Counted from the first letter of the stretch, positions 35,143-47,699 are shown. The stretch: DNA of 64,000 nucleotides from Owenia fusiformis (GCA_903813345.2 CAIIXF020000010.1:15759181-15823180), one strand, 5' to 3'. Notes: generated by a model not told the origin, from the letters alone. Numbers and translations: made by a program.

Positions 35143-35442
35143 CAGAGATAAAATAGGTTAGCTCCTATCGTTTCCTTGTGTATAGGTTTATGTCTCTGCG
35201 TAATAACGCAGATGCGAGCAGGGAGTTACCAGTCTCACCACAAGGTAGCTCGTTTGGGTCAGATAGCATGGCGGGTATGGTAGAAAGTTCCCTTTAACTT
35301 AAAGTACATCTGTTTTCGTGGTTCAATTTTCATATCACCCTTAAAATGTATCTAATAGCAATGCAAATTAAAATATGTCCAGTGAAAGAAAATGCAATAC
35401 AAGAATAGATATTTCACTTTTTGTGATTTTGTAACAATGGGG

Positions 35443-35817
35443 TTATTTTTTGAATAACGCATTGAAACAACTTTAAAAAGTGAGCAATGTCAGTGTTGTG
35501 ATAATAACGCCCCTCATACCTATTTATTACAGGTCGTGTAGACCATTGTTGCCTGATTTATTGCAAAAACATTGACTTTTGCACGTTGATGATGATGATG
35601 ATGCGCCTTTTATAATAGATCTCATATCTTAGAAGCGTATCGGTTCAAAAAAATACTAGAAGACCTTACATATTTTGCCATGCACTGCGCCTATTCATTT
35701 GGCAATTCAGTTGTAAATTTTATCTTGAAAAAAATTAATCTTCCAAATTTGTTGAGTTTTTTTTGCAGAAATCGCCTACTCCCCCCTCCATCCATTTTGT
35801 ATGATCACCGGGCGTGA
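35443..35817. repeat. Dispersed repeat R1, uninterrupted copy
   Basis: It aligns end to end with 23540-23783 plus 24479-24607, about 90% identity by eye, and serves as the empty-site reference for the 695-bp insertion there. It carries a (GAT)n stretch near 35588-35602. Confidence 0.8.
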
Positions 35818-36462
35818 TTTAAGCTGCTGATATTCTTCTTTAAACGAGTCTGATCTTCAAAATCTATAAGTTGGACTCCCTTTATAGAAGCTTTGAACTG
35901 AATTTGCACTGCTTAATGCTGAAATTTTATTGTTTATCCATACATTTTAAGAAAAAATGTATAAAAAGAGATGTTAAGCCAAATGTTGCCCTAAAAATTC
36001 AGAAAATGTAAAAAAAATTTCGAATTTTCTATGTACAGGCCTTGTTGCCCCTTTAAGAAGCTCAATATGTAAATTATCTAATCAAACACTTCGTCCACCA
36101 TTTTGAAACACTAATCAATCCAATCTGTGCTAGCGATTCATAGGGCGAGCCATTGGGATATTTCCAGGGTTCGTACATACCTGCAAATGTCAGGGAAATT
36201 GACTTAATTTTCCAAGTGCTGGAAATGTCAGGTAATTTTAAAATTAGGTCAAAAGGGCCAAAGATGACCGGGAATTTTGAAACGGTAGATATGTCAGGGA
36301 AATGTCAGGGAAATTTGTATCAGTGTTGAAAAAATAATGTTCCAGAAAGAAATTTAGGACTATGACAGGATATCAATGAAATCCAAAATGTAATATTTAG
36401 TTGATTCCACAGGCTAAAGTATGAAAATGTATAACATATATCTAAACATTTTACACTGTCTT
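35818..36462. other. FB1 interior, short TGTCAGGGAAAT repeats
   Basis: Between the R1 copy and the right arm. Several 'ATGTCAGGGAAAT' motifs cluster at 36187-36315. Nothing else is recognised. Confidence 0.45.
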
Positions 36463-37991
36463 GATTAATGAATTTCATAGATCTAGAGGCCCTTCAGGAG
36501 TGGAAAATCTTAAATTATCAGAGATTAATGTTTCCAAACTGTTTTGAAACAAACTAACGTCTTGTTTTCAAACTACACCTTGCTCCTTTCTGTCGTATTT
36601 AATAAAACAAAAATAGTATATCACGGAGGGATACGAACCACTCACCTGGGACTGGGTTATTCACTAGCGCCATAGGCGTTCACCTATTCTGGATACAACT
36701 GACGAGTCGTATTTAAGTGGAGTCAAAAGTGAGGATCATTTTGAATTGACGCTCGGTATAAATATATAATACTTTTGTTCTTTCATATCGGTAGCACGTT
36801 GGCCTCATGGTTAGCGTGCCTGGCTTCCACGCTCTATGTTAGTTGATCGAGACCCGTTCATGTCGAACTTTTTGATTTGCTTGTTGTCAAGATATAATAA
36901 GTAGGGCAAAATCCAGAAAAAGTAGATCAAAAATACTCCATTGGAGTATAAAATTGTCACCAGGATTCCGAAATGAGACGAATGTAACTCGTTAAATCTC
37001 GGTAGATAAGGTAGGTCAGAAAATCCGGTTTAATCCGAACTAGGCTCGGGAATTTTCGTCATAAGAAGTAGATCAAAAATACTCCAATGGAGTATAAAAT
37101 TGTCACCAGGATTCCGAAATGAGACGAATGTTAACTCGTGAAATCTCGGAAGATAAAGTAGGTCAGAAAATCCGGATTAATCCGAACAAGGTTCGGGAAT
37201 TTTCGTCATAAGAAGTAGATCAAAAATACTCCAAATGGAGTATAAAATTGTCACCAGGATTCCGAAATACGACGAATCGAATCGGCAAACTTCGGTACAA
37301 TAATGAAGTGCATAAAAACCGAAATGATCCGAACAACGTTCGGATAAAATCGTGAAACAGGTGTCAGGGGCTTCCCCTCATCTTTCCCGACATGGTTCTA
37401 AAAGCCTTATATGGATCTATCACGTGACATTCAAAATGACGTTCCTATATGGTTCTATGGGCCTTTGGAACACGTGACCTAATACCAAATCAAAATCAAA
37501 ATTTTACCTTGACCATTGGATGGGATTTCATAGAAAATATCCAAGAAAACATATTCTCGTGATCCTTAAATCACTTAAATTCGATCATTTTATCTTCACC
37601 CCTTGATGGAATTTTATGAAAGAAGTTATGAAAACACATCATCGTGTAAGGGTTTTCACCTAAATTAAAAATGAAAAATGTTTCATGAAAAATGTCATCA
37701 TGTTATGATTTGTATTTAAATAAGACCGTTTCATCTAAATACTTGCTGGATAATATTTCTTAAAAAATGCACTTTAAAAATATTTCAGGATTTGATTAAT
37801 TTATCAAATGAATGTAATGTATGTATTAGAATGACTCTCAAATAGGGTTCTATTTTAACTTTTTTATTGCAATTATTACTAGGCAGGACTCACTCTCTAA
37901 ATACCCCCAAAAAATTAACCCTTGGATGTGATTTCGTTGAAAAAAAAATATGACAAGTCCAGAATCAAATGATTTGTCCAGAACCTCTTAA
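36463..37991 (-). repeat. FB1 right arm
   Basis: Inverted near-identical copy of 29074-30604, including the two tRNA-like segments (36620-36684 minus, 36791-36870 plus) and the ~160-bp tandem units. Confidence 0.88.
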
Positions 37992-37995
37992 GATC

Positions 37996-39948
37996 CTGTT
38001 TTCTGTACAATGAGATGGTACGCACTGAATATATCCCAGAAAGTTTTAAGCTAGGACTGCTCATACCTCTCTTCAAGGGTGGTAACAAGGACATCTTATC
38101 AAAAGATGACCATCGTGGCATTACATTGATGACCACGTACATGAAAATGTTCGAGAGAATTATGATGTCAAGAAGCCAATTATGTGCACAAACAGAAGAG
38201 GTTTCAAACATGCAAGGTGTTAACAAGGCCAAATGTTCTAGTCTACACACATCTCTTGTTACAAGAGAAGCAATAGCAACAGGTTTAGAAAACGGTAATA
38301 ATGTCATTGTGACGTCATTAGACATTAAAAAAGCATTTGATGGCGTTTGGCATATTGGGTTGTATCATAAAATGTATAAACAGGGAATAAACGGCAAACT
38401 ATGGAGAATGCTAAGAAATTGTTATGATAGATATAAATGTGCTATTAAATTGAATGTGAACATAGACTCAATGTTTAAAGCAGTTAAAGAGGATTTAAAT
38501 ATTCCCCAAGCAATATCTCGGTTTCTAAGTGAAAATGCAAATATTTCAGATCTGTTTCCTGTGGAGCAGGGTGTGCACCAAGGTGGTGTTTGGTCAATGG
38601 AATTATACGCAAGGTACACCAATGAACTCCTAAATGAGATATGTGATAGTATGACTGGATGTTCTATAGGAAATGTTGTATGTAGCTGCCCCACGTTTGC
38701 TGATGACATGAACTTATTAGCATATCATGGTAATACAATGCAGGTTCTACTGCGTAAAGTTTTTGATTATAGCTGCAAATGGAGATTTCAGTTCACCCAA
38801 AGAAATGTAAGGCCGTTGTGTTTAGTAGAGAGAGAAACCCCCCAAACCCAATTCTGAAATTAGGGAATCACATTATTCCCATCGAGAATTCAATAGATCA
38901 TGTTGGGCTGCCACTTACAAATAGCAATTCAGTAAAAGAATACATGGACACACGTATCTCGAAAGGAAGACGAGCAATGATTGCCTATTTAGGAACTACA
39001 GCCAGCAATAACAATCCAACAAATCCTCTAACAGCGTCAAAGATTTACTGGTCAATATGTTTCCCCACTATGACGTATGGAATGAGTCTTTTGCCTCTTA
39101 AAGATACTGACTACGACAGGCTAGAGACAGCACACAGGGGAATAGCAAAGAAGATACAAGGGCTTCCTATCACGACCAGCAACCAGGCAACCATACAACA
39201 ACTTGGTTGGAGAGACGTAACGTCAAAGATCGTAGTAGACAAAATCATGTTAGTGTGGCAATTGTTATCTCTACCAATGAACAATGTATATAAGATGATC
39301 GCGATAATGAGAATCATAGCGTACAGAACACGTGATCTAGCTTTAGTGTCCCCTATTGGTGATTGCATGAGAGTAGCTGAACGTCTAGGCATTCAGCACA
39401 AAATATATGATATGATAGATACAGGAATGGTACCAAGTAAATGCGAATGGAAGAAGATGGTGTCAGATAATACAAGAGAATATGCAATGTGGCAGTGGAA
39501 AATACAATGTATGTTCAATCACAACGCTTCCCTATATAGGAATGTAATACGCTTTGACACACCAATAGTGTGGTGGAAAATTGCATTTCGCGAATGCCAA
39601 TATATTCGCATATGTAAGACAATGATGATCCTACTAACTGGAGGGAGTAATCTATGTGCTATCACAGGCAAATGGGGCGACATGAAAGACAGGCATAACG
39701 GGCGACTATGTAAAGCTTGTGGTGAAGAGGATGAGACCTTGGAACATTTCATGTTAAAATGTAAATATTTCTCAGCCGAACGAAAAATCATTCTAGATAT
39801 AGTTAAAAATCACTCGCTGATATTGAATCAAAGTAATGAGCAAATTCTAAGACTAATATTTGGTGAAAATGAACAATTGGCACCTGATCAGTACATATTA
39901 ATTGCGAAGAATGTTCATAAAATGTATACATGTGAAAGCAGAATGTAA
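37996..39948 (+). pseudogene. LINE ORF2, 3' part: RT catalytic core and Cys/His C-terminus
   Basis: It continues the RT interrupted at 29073: FKLGLLIPLFKGGNKD, VTSLDIKKAFDGVWH (motif A aspartates), VEQGVHQGGVWS (motif B) and FADDMNLLA (motif C, catalytic DD kept). A one-base frameshift near 38790-38800 separates this from the next frame (HPKKCKAVVF onward), which is open to a stop at 39948. The C-terminus has CKACGEEDETLEHFMLKC, the C-x2-C-x8-H-x4-C element common after LINE RTs. Confidence 0.88.
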
Positions 39949-40164
39949 TTTGCGTATCTCAAATAGTCAAAATAACTACAGAGCATTGGGCCTGTTGCGG
40001 TTACGGGTCAACGCGGTAGCCTGGCGTCCGGCCGTTTAATAGGGGGTGCTCTGGATGTGATGTGATTACTGATAATGTTCCTTATATGTATATAATGTAT
40101 ATAACTTTTTGCTAATTTATTTTCTTTTATAAGAAATTGTACTCTTCAGAATTGGAGGAAATAA

Positions 40165-40190
40165 AGATACAAACAAACAAACAAACAAAC
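40165..40190 (+). repeat. (ACAA)n tail of the LINE
   Basis: ACAAACAAACAAACAAACAAAC directly after GGAAATAAAGATACAA. It marks the 3' terminus of the LINE insertion. Confidence 0.75.
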
Positions 40191-40497
40191 TGTGATGTTC
40201 TGGTACTGTGAAATCGTTTAAGTCTGTGGAAGTACAATATGTGTAAAACTTGCGACGGAAACGTATCGTGTAGTATGGACAGTGGGAAGATTCTACTTGT
40301 CTTTATATGTGATCGGAGCAGTTGGAGTAGGATGGCTTTTATATCCGTAATCTGTGGATTAAATCGTACTGTCAGTAACTCAAATGATTCATTCGGTCTG
40401 GGGTTACAGTTTAGACTACGTGTTTTTATCTACCTTAGTATTATTTAGTACTTCGTATTATCTAAGTGTTCATTATCCAGTTCATATTCTATTCTTT

Positions 40498-40992
40498 CGG
40501 CTAAGCGTTTAGCTAAAACGTTTTAGGACCCTAGTCATAGTCAAGACGTCTTAGCGTTAAAACGTTTTACAAGCGAGTGTAAATCCATCGGTTTTAGCTA
40601 AGAGCTCTTAGCCCGGTTTTTGCGTTGCGCCGAACGAAACATTTGAAACTTTCCATTTACATATGTCGCATGGTCCTTCCCTTGTTCCCAATTTCATCCC
40701 AAAATTATTGAGAAGAACTTATTTGCCTGGCGATTTATCATAATCCTAATGTATGCATAGGACATATTCCTTAGTACAAAGTATAGAAGCGGGAAAGGAA
40801 TAGCTATATTGACTGAACCGACCTTCAACCAGTCCTGGACTGTTTTTTTTTCATTTTACATGTATACCTACATATTTCTAAGACGTTTTAGAAAAACAGG
40901 TGTAAACTCAATCATATTTCGTAAGACGTCTTGAAAATGGTGGTGTAACTCAACATGATTTTGCTAAAACGTTTTAGCTAAGACGTCTTGAA
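40498..40992. mobile_element. MITE with AAACGTTTT / AAGACGTCTT palindromes
   Basis: Both ends carry clusters of the self-complementary strings GCTAAAACGTTTTAG and AAGACGTCTT (left 40505-40575, right 40880-40992), so the ends are inverted with respect to each other. The interior is unremarkable and without ORF. Confidence 0.55.
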
Positions 40993-41002
40993 ATGTCGCG
41001 TG

Positions 41003-42231
41003 TCCCGTGTCAAGCTGCGCGCCTACTTAGGCGCGCAGTTTGTTTCGATCACAAACTGCGTGCCTAAGAACATTGCATCATTTAAGTTGGAGTCTGTATT
41101 TTGAAACGTAATTTAAAGACATTTATCCTGCATTGTTTTCTTGTTCAATGCGTTCATTCTGTGGCGAATATACGAATCTTGCAAATACTAGCAAAAACTA
41201 TGTGCAAATGAATCTAAGTTTTAAAACATAAGCAGATTAATGGCATTTTCGTCACTGATTTAACGGGAATTTATACGTAAATCGATCTAGCACTTTAAAC
41301 ATAAATGACACATACTTTAGACTCGTTTTATATTTAATTCCTTACACATTTATCATGTATAATTCAAAATATTTCGAGATAAAACAGATAATCAGGAGAT
41401 TAAAAAGAAATAAACCACAAACTGCGCGCCTATTTTAGCCAGAAATTACAAACTGTGCGCATACACTATTAAAACTACATAGTATCATTGGAATTTCTAC
41501 AGAGGCACGTGTAGGTGTTTTTCATGTAGCTTTGGAAATTTTGCTTTATCGTCAGATTTTATGAGATTTTCATATTGAAAGTCAAAATGTATAATAGAAG
41601 TGACAATTAAGTTGGGAACGAAAAGAACTTTTATTTTCAGATCACCATCTTGGTGGATGGACTCTCATAGTGTTCCAATTATGGGGTTCTACTATTAGAC
41701 ACATATGTGCCTTGTATGGCGCTTATGTTTTCTAATAATACAAAACAAGCTTGGATAGGCAAGCAGTTTGGGAAATACATGTGAATATAGGCGCGCAGTT
41801 TGACAAGAAAAATGTTTAAATCACGTTTATGGCGTATTATCGTTTTGAACACAAACTTTGCTGCTTTAATCAGATGGAGTGATCCTATATATTCAAGCAT
41901 ACACAGACACAATGGCTGAATAAACGGCAAATGACGATAAAAAGACATAGATATAACTTTACACTGTAAATTTTGAACACAGAAGTTAGTTAAGACCCTT
42001 ATATTGAGATAACAAGGTTTACATCGGGGAAAAAACATTGAGTACTATGAGTAAATTAAGTTCATCTTCACAGAATGGTACTATCTTTAGAACGAGACTA
42101 ACCTTGTATTTTTCGTATTTTGGCTCTTTTTGGGAGTCGTGTCCTCCCCGTCTCACATTTTGAAATATGCGCGCAGTTTGTCAGAGTATCAAACTGCGTG
42201 CCTAGTAGGCACGCTGCTTGACATGGGCATC
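41003..42231. mobile_element. Non-autonomous element with GCGCGC-palindromic termini
   Basis: The left terminus GTGTCAAGCTGCGCGCCTAC, continuing TTAGGCGCGCAGTTTG (to 41044), is matched by the inverted right terminus at 42190-42227. The motif GGCGCGCAGTTTG or its complement recurs at least seven times (about 41030, 41053, 41416, 41446, 41788, 42171, 42190). The interior encodes nothing recognisable. Confidence 0.65.
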
Positions 42232-42309
42232 GTGTAATAGAAGTTAAGCAAAAAACCAATGTTTATAAAGTGTCCGACAAGAAGATGTTAAAAGGACTCG
42301 ATAAAATTA

Positions 42310-42436
42310 CCCTTTGCATTCGTTGGACTTCGCTTCTCAAAAGAGAGCTTCGTCTTCACCCTTTCAGTTTTCAATGAATCTCTAACTCACCGGTTGTTTA
42401 CAACGAGATTCTGCGCGCAAGGTACGATAAAAATTA
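42310..42436 (+). repeat. Dispersed repeat shared with 7851-7935
   Basis: Longer copy of the repeat described at 7851; begins CCCTTTGCATTCGTTGGACT and ends GATTCTGCGCGCAAGGTACG. Confidence 0.55.
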
Positions 42437-42595
42437 CCAACGTTGACCAATGTTTACATTTTCGAATTAGAAGGGTTTATTCTTTTTAAAGGGGTGTATG
42501 TATTGAACATATCGTGCCATACAAAATAATTCTCATTTTTCCTAAATACGTGCGACTTGACTGTCTCGTTGCTTCCGTTCTCTTAATTGATGATC

Positions 42596-42655
42596 AGTTG
42601 GTCTGTTGGCTGAGTTGTCGCCTCGGGCAGGTCGCGGGTTCGTTTGCTGAAGGAA
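42596..42655 (+). repeat. tRNA-like (SINE-like) segment
   Basis: TTGGTCTGTTGGCTGAGTTG (A-box-like) is followed by GTCGCGGGTTCGTTTGC, close to a B box. The stems do not form a convincing cloverleaf, so I read it as tRNA-derived repeat rather than a tRNA gene. Confidence 0.4.
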
Positions 42656-42659
42656 TATA

Positions 42660-45600
42660 TCTGTTCTTTACTTTTTGGTTGTAGGCGCGTTTGTTATAAC
42701 GCATAAATAAACAAATATTATAGTGTACTTTAGCAACATGATGGCAGTTTTATAAAAAGTGTGAAATTATCATCCACATGTTGATATTTTGTCTGCCCTA
42801 TAATGCTTCACGTTTTCATCCAAATATACAATATCATTACATAGCTAGACTTGCAAACACATGGATTATTGTTTAGCATGTGTACACCTCACACTACTCT
42901 ACCACGTGACCACGTATGCGTGGACTAACTCAGGTTCACATACGTGTAGCTTAACCTCTCTATTTACTCACTCCGAGCACCAAACGTACCAACTTGTTGA
43001 CTAAGCAGTCAATATACTCAAAAGCGACCTGGCTGAAAGCCAAAAATCTCGCGCAAGCACGATCGAGGTAGGGTAGTGTGACCTATCTGAGCCAAACTTT
43101 GGTTGGTCCTATTTATAGTCCCCGAGTATACGGACAAACGCGCACTGTATATAGATTCGCACCACACTTGCTTTCAGCCAAACGTCCCCCTGATAGCTCA
43201 GAAAAAGTGAAAAATTTCAATTTTTCTCTCTATAAACATTATCAAGCGTGTTGTTCAAAAAATGTCTACACGGTTGATTTGGATTGATTTAACTAAGACC
43301 CGGGCTGTGAAAGGTTACCTTTTCTTTGTGCTTGTCTTTAAGAGCAATCGAAACACTATGATACGTCCCTTCGGGTCAGAAAGCTTCGGGCCAGGTAGTG
43401 GTACGAAATGGCGGCACTTCCATTACTCTTTTTATTGTACCAGGGACTCGGACTTATCAAGGTTTCATCAGCAGGAACTCAAGCTGTAAGTCAAGGTAAC
43501 TTTGCACAAACGACACCGTTTTATAAGGATTACTCTCACGAGTGTGCGCTTAGATTTTCTTCGATATAGATATCACGCTTGAGAATTTCAAACATCAAAT
43601 AGTTCAAATGTTTTTGAAATAGTTTAGTTTCGTTTTGACGATTTTGGATAAAACTGGCTTTAACCTTTGCATTCGAGAATTAACAAGGTAGACGTTTTTC
43701 TCACATGAGTTTCAGCGTCTGAGCGATACAATGTACAATCAAGACCATTCGCATCTATTTCTATATGTTCCAGGTGACACGTATTTGTTTTGGAGGTAAC
43801 AATGTCTGTTTAAAATATTGACGTAAGTTTTGAATGAAATCGGATGCATAAAAGTGCATGAAAACATTTTGATCATATGTACAATGGCCTATAACGTGGT
43901 GCACGTTGTACATTTAATAACGGGGTCAAAGGTCATGTCGAGGATTTGATAACTAAATAGCAGAGCCACGGGGGGAAGTCTACCCGCGTATATACAACCT
44001 ACCGCCGAGCAAAGACCCGAAGATGTATGAAAATGTAGGGGATAAGTTAATAAACTCCTGTTTGTATATTGAATTTCTCAATATGAGAAATAGATAAAAC
44101 ACAGAATTGTTTTGTATTTGTAACCGATATAGTTGTTGTTCCAGGCACTCATGTTTAGAGAATAATGAGTACTTAATGCAATATTTACTATCAAATCGCT
44201 AAATTCAATTTCTAAATATTAGAATGATGTTTTACATCTTAAATAAGTAAGAACCATGGCTGTATTTACTCCATTTGATTCAAAGATACAATAGGTGCAA
44301 ATATATCACATTTGTTTCACTGCCATACGTTATATATCATTGAAACCACCGATGAAAGTTTGAAAATGAAAGACCCGATTATACCAAGAGTACGATTTTT
44401 TAGGACCCGAGGCTACCGCCTGAGTATTCCGATTATACCGTGAGTAAAGCCCGATGAGGTAGTGAGTAAGTTTTCGGATGATCATATAATAACATTAAGT
44501 ATATCACAAAAATTTCTGATAATATAATATAATTCCCGCAGCACTATACGTCAACGTCTGTGTCCCGCAAAGTTCTTTAAAACATTGAATTCATGCTTTC
44601 ACTCCAATCACCATAATTTTCATTGTTGATGATAGCATCACTTCTATTTGACTATGCTCATAATCCAATGACTTTGGTACGTGTTATTTTATGAAAAAGT
44701 TATTTATTTTGAGTGGTCTAAAATGTGCAAAGTTAAAAGACCCGTTATGCTCATTCGCTCTCAATTTTGAATAAGATAACATATCAGTAGAACGGCTACT
44801 AAAATGAAAAAGATTGACCAGTAGAGATTAGGAACTTGAAACATATTCATTTTTTTTCCATACATATGAAAAATAATTGATTTAAATGCAATTTCGCGCT
44901 ATTCCTATCCTCCAGTGTTGGTAGCCTAATTTCTGTCGTGTCAGTCTGGGTCAAAATGTTACAATAATATTACTAACGAGGAACCCTTCTAATAAAGGCA
45001 ATTAAATCAAGGTTCGAAAACTCTATTTCATCATCAGCACGTCATAAACTCGACGATGTCATCGGATCTCAACTGATTTTACTCAAGTAATTAATGTTCG
45101 GATTCTGAGATCCTTTACTCAAGATATTTTCGGATCTTTAATAATATTACTCATCGATCACATCGGGTCCGATGTCTGATAACATCGGATCTTTTAGCAC
45201 AAAGTTTATGTGAGATTTTGATGTTCAAAAGTGATATTTACCTCATAGTTTGACACTTAATATATTATGCATATGACATGCATTTACCGACCCAGGTATT
45301 TCTCATGTATGTCTCGTTATCAATTAAAGCGAGTATGAATGAGAAAACAAACCGAAAACCATTATACGTTTTACTTATCTCTTAATTTGGACATAAAAAT
45401 ATATTTCAATTATAACACTGTGGCTAGTCGATCTATGTGGATGCAGTCATGTATATGCAATGTATCGTGGGTGCTCGCCTCTGTACTTTTCAATGGAAGA
45501 TTTTTGCACTTCTGTTTAAATAATCTATATTTACTCATCCGTGTATGTCATACTTCATTGATTTACAAACACAAAGCTACGTTATAAACACACATTCTAT

Positions 45601-46010
45601 GATATTTTTACGGAGAATAGATAACTCAAACAAGATCACTCGACCAGTTTTATCATCTCGCTCATAGCTGTGAGAAGGTATGTATAATTTGCCATAGGTT
45701 TACCTTATAATGGGGAATAAAAAATTCAAGTAATATAATTATCTCACGGACACAAATATGTCTGTGTGAAGTAAAATACAAATACATTTGCGTTTTATAA
45801 TATTTTGGGGTTATAGTATGAAATATCCGCTTTAAAAAACAATTTAATTATGATGTATCATGTGGATTAGTAGACGTTCTTAATGGATTCAATGAACAGA
45901 CTGGCTAGGTTTTAATTGAATCATTTTGAATGTGTGTATTTTTAATATTTTAATCCACAGTGTCCAAAAACAATAATAATGCTCACAAAAATATTTTTCT
46001 TCTTTTCACA
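42660..46010. other. Intergenic, no gene recognised
   Basis: AT-rich. Scattered 'GACCCG'/'ATCGGATCT' motifs occur near 44010-44470 and 45055-45200, with no clear periodicity. Open frames here are short and lack recognisable domains or splice context. Confidence 0.4.
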
Positions 46011-46014
46011 ACCT

Positions 46015-46085
46015 TTATTTTACTAACCAGGACGTTTCGGATCCTGTCTGGATCCTTTTTCAACTGTATAAAAACTGAACTGAAG
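46015..46085 (-). mobile_element. Penelope-like trace with degenerate hammerhead-ribozyme-like core
   Basis: On the minus strand the sequence reads GGATCCAGACAGGATCCGAAAC followed by GTCCTGG. This stem-loop plus CGAAAC strand resembles the hammerhead ribozymes found in Penelope-like elements. The expected CTGATGA box is replaced by TTGAAAA, so cleavage is unlikely. No RT fragment is seen nearby. The assignment is from memory of the motif. Confidence 0.4.
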
Positions 46086-46429
46086 CGCTACAAAACAATT
46101 AAATAAAAACAATATTACGTCATATCAATTCACCAAAACCATCTGATAAACACTACATGAAGTGTTTTCTATGCAATGATTATATACAGGCACTTATTTA
46201 TTGTTACTGCGAATTTCAAAAGCCTCCAAATTGTGTGGAATAGAGCATGCAATGTTTTCAGGTTTCAAGCAGGTTTTAGTACATTCTGACCAATTGTATT
46301 TTCAGACTTATTCATTTCATGATTATGTAATACTGACCTACTTATCTGGTTAGCATATCTTTAAAGATATTTATTATATATAATGTTATGGTGTAAAAAA
46401 TTCAAAACAAAAAGGAATAAAGAAGAAAT

Positions 46430-46790
46430 GCCATGGAGAAGTCTCATTAATATCTCTTTAACAGATTTGCTTCAAATTTTCACACATGTTACATGGTAAG
46501 AAGTTCTACAGCTGATCAATTTTTCGATGGGCATTTTGCATTCTAGCAGCCATCTTGAACGTTTTTAGATAAATCTTGTCATTGCTATTCCAGGAAAACC
46601 ACTTAAATCATTTTCTTGAAATTTTTACACATGTTACATGGAAAGAAGTTCTGGAACTTTTCGGCGGCCATCTTGCTTTCTGGGTCATCAAGTCCACACT
46701 GCTATGTTATTGGTACGATATTGTTCACCATGTGCCTTGTTTACTCTGTGTTTGTACTTTATACCACATAATAGATGCATTTTGTGTTTA
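46430..46790 (-). repeat. Inverted partial copy of the 48-kb array
   Basis: Its reverse complement contains AAGATGGCCGCC-type units and the flank 'TGTGGTATAAAGTACAAA.C..GCACATGGTGAAC', matching 48150-48310. With that array it forms a palindrome with about 1.4 kb between the arms. Confidence 0.65.
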
Positions 46791-47699
46791 TAAATGCCCC
46801 GTGACATGGTGCACAATGAAAAGTTGTCCATACATATAGGCCACATACATATATTTTCTCTTTAAGTCCCCATCTAAAGTTTAAACCACTTTGGCTTATA
46901 TTGAAGTCCTACCCAATGTTATCAAAGTGTGATATGTGAAACTTTTTTTTTAATTTCAAAAAGTGGTCACACATAACTTTTAATTCGCCACAATTCATAC
47001 CAATGCATAGCATTCATCCTCCCATGTTTTTTTTGCCAAAAATTAAGAAAAATAAAGAAGCTAGAAATGAACTTTTCAGTGCATTAAAATGGTTCCGAGA
47101 AGAATGCATTTCAAAATTTTAAAACATAATATATTCTTCCTTTTAACCTGATTAGGCAATCAACATTGGTTTATAATTGAAGTCTAGCATATTTAGAAAA
47201 GATTGACATCGAAAAAGATTTTCAAAAAGTTTTTGCTACCTAAGTGACATCACTAATGTTTCAAAATATTTTTCATATGCTAAAACATTGAAATGGCCCA
47301 TTAAATATGGCATTTTATTATTGAAATAGTGTGTCCTTTGTTCAATCTTTGGTGTTAAAAAGATAATTTTTTTGAAATGCATTGAAAAATATTTGATGAT
47401 TAAAAAATTTCAACTTTGTTTGAAAAATGGCGGGAAATTTGAATATTTTAGAAATGAATTTTTTTTTCAAAAATCTCTAAAATAACTTTTTAAGTCATGA
47501 CAAATAGTAAATGAATGATAAAAAAATATTTTCAAACTTTAGATGCGGACTTTAAAAGAGCTTCAATTCCGTAATATACTCAGATCAATGCCAATAAGGC
47601 ATACATTTCACTCTAAAAAATCACTGTGCATTGTGCAATGTTTGACGTTTTCAATAATCTTTTTATTGATGAAAGGTAATGCAGTTATTTATTCTAATA

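Larger units (their letters stand above)
29074..37991. mobile_element. 8,918-bp foldback element (FB1) with 1.53-kb inverted arms
   Basis: The left arm 29074-30604 and right arm 36463-37991 are near-identical inverted copies. The ends are TTAAGAGGTTCTGGAC...GTCCAGAACCTCTTAA, flanked on both sides by GATC (29070-29073 and 37992-37995), a 4-bp duplication. Keeping one GATC puts the two halves of LINE ORF2 back in the same frame without a stop; a TTAA duplication would not. The site AACAGGATCCTGTT is itself palindromic. No transposase ORF is visible inside; the interior is filled with other nested repeats. Superfamily unknown. Confidence 0.88.
25900..40195 (+). mobile_element. Degraded LINE split by an 8.9-kb insertion
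   Basis: A non-LTR retrotransposon: ORF1 (26124-27330), ORF2 with AP-endonuclease and reverse transcriptase (27431-29073, resuming 37996-39948), and a 3' end closing in an (ACAA)n tail near 40165-40190. Excluding the insertion it is about 5.4 kb. It is inactive: a frameshift in ORF1, a frameshift in the RT, and the insertion. The family within the non-LTR clades is not assigned. The 5' boundary is uncertain because of the inverted repeat there. Confidence 0.85.

Noticed and set aside
42596-42655. Functional tRNA gene
   Set aside because: A-box and B-box-like strings are present, but no convincing acceptor or anticodon stem can be drawn; kept only as a tRNA-like repeat.
44010-45200. Scattered GACCCG / ATCGGATCT motifs that seemed like a repeat array or inverted pair
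   Set aside because: No regular period and no complementary arms could be established by eye.
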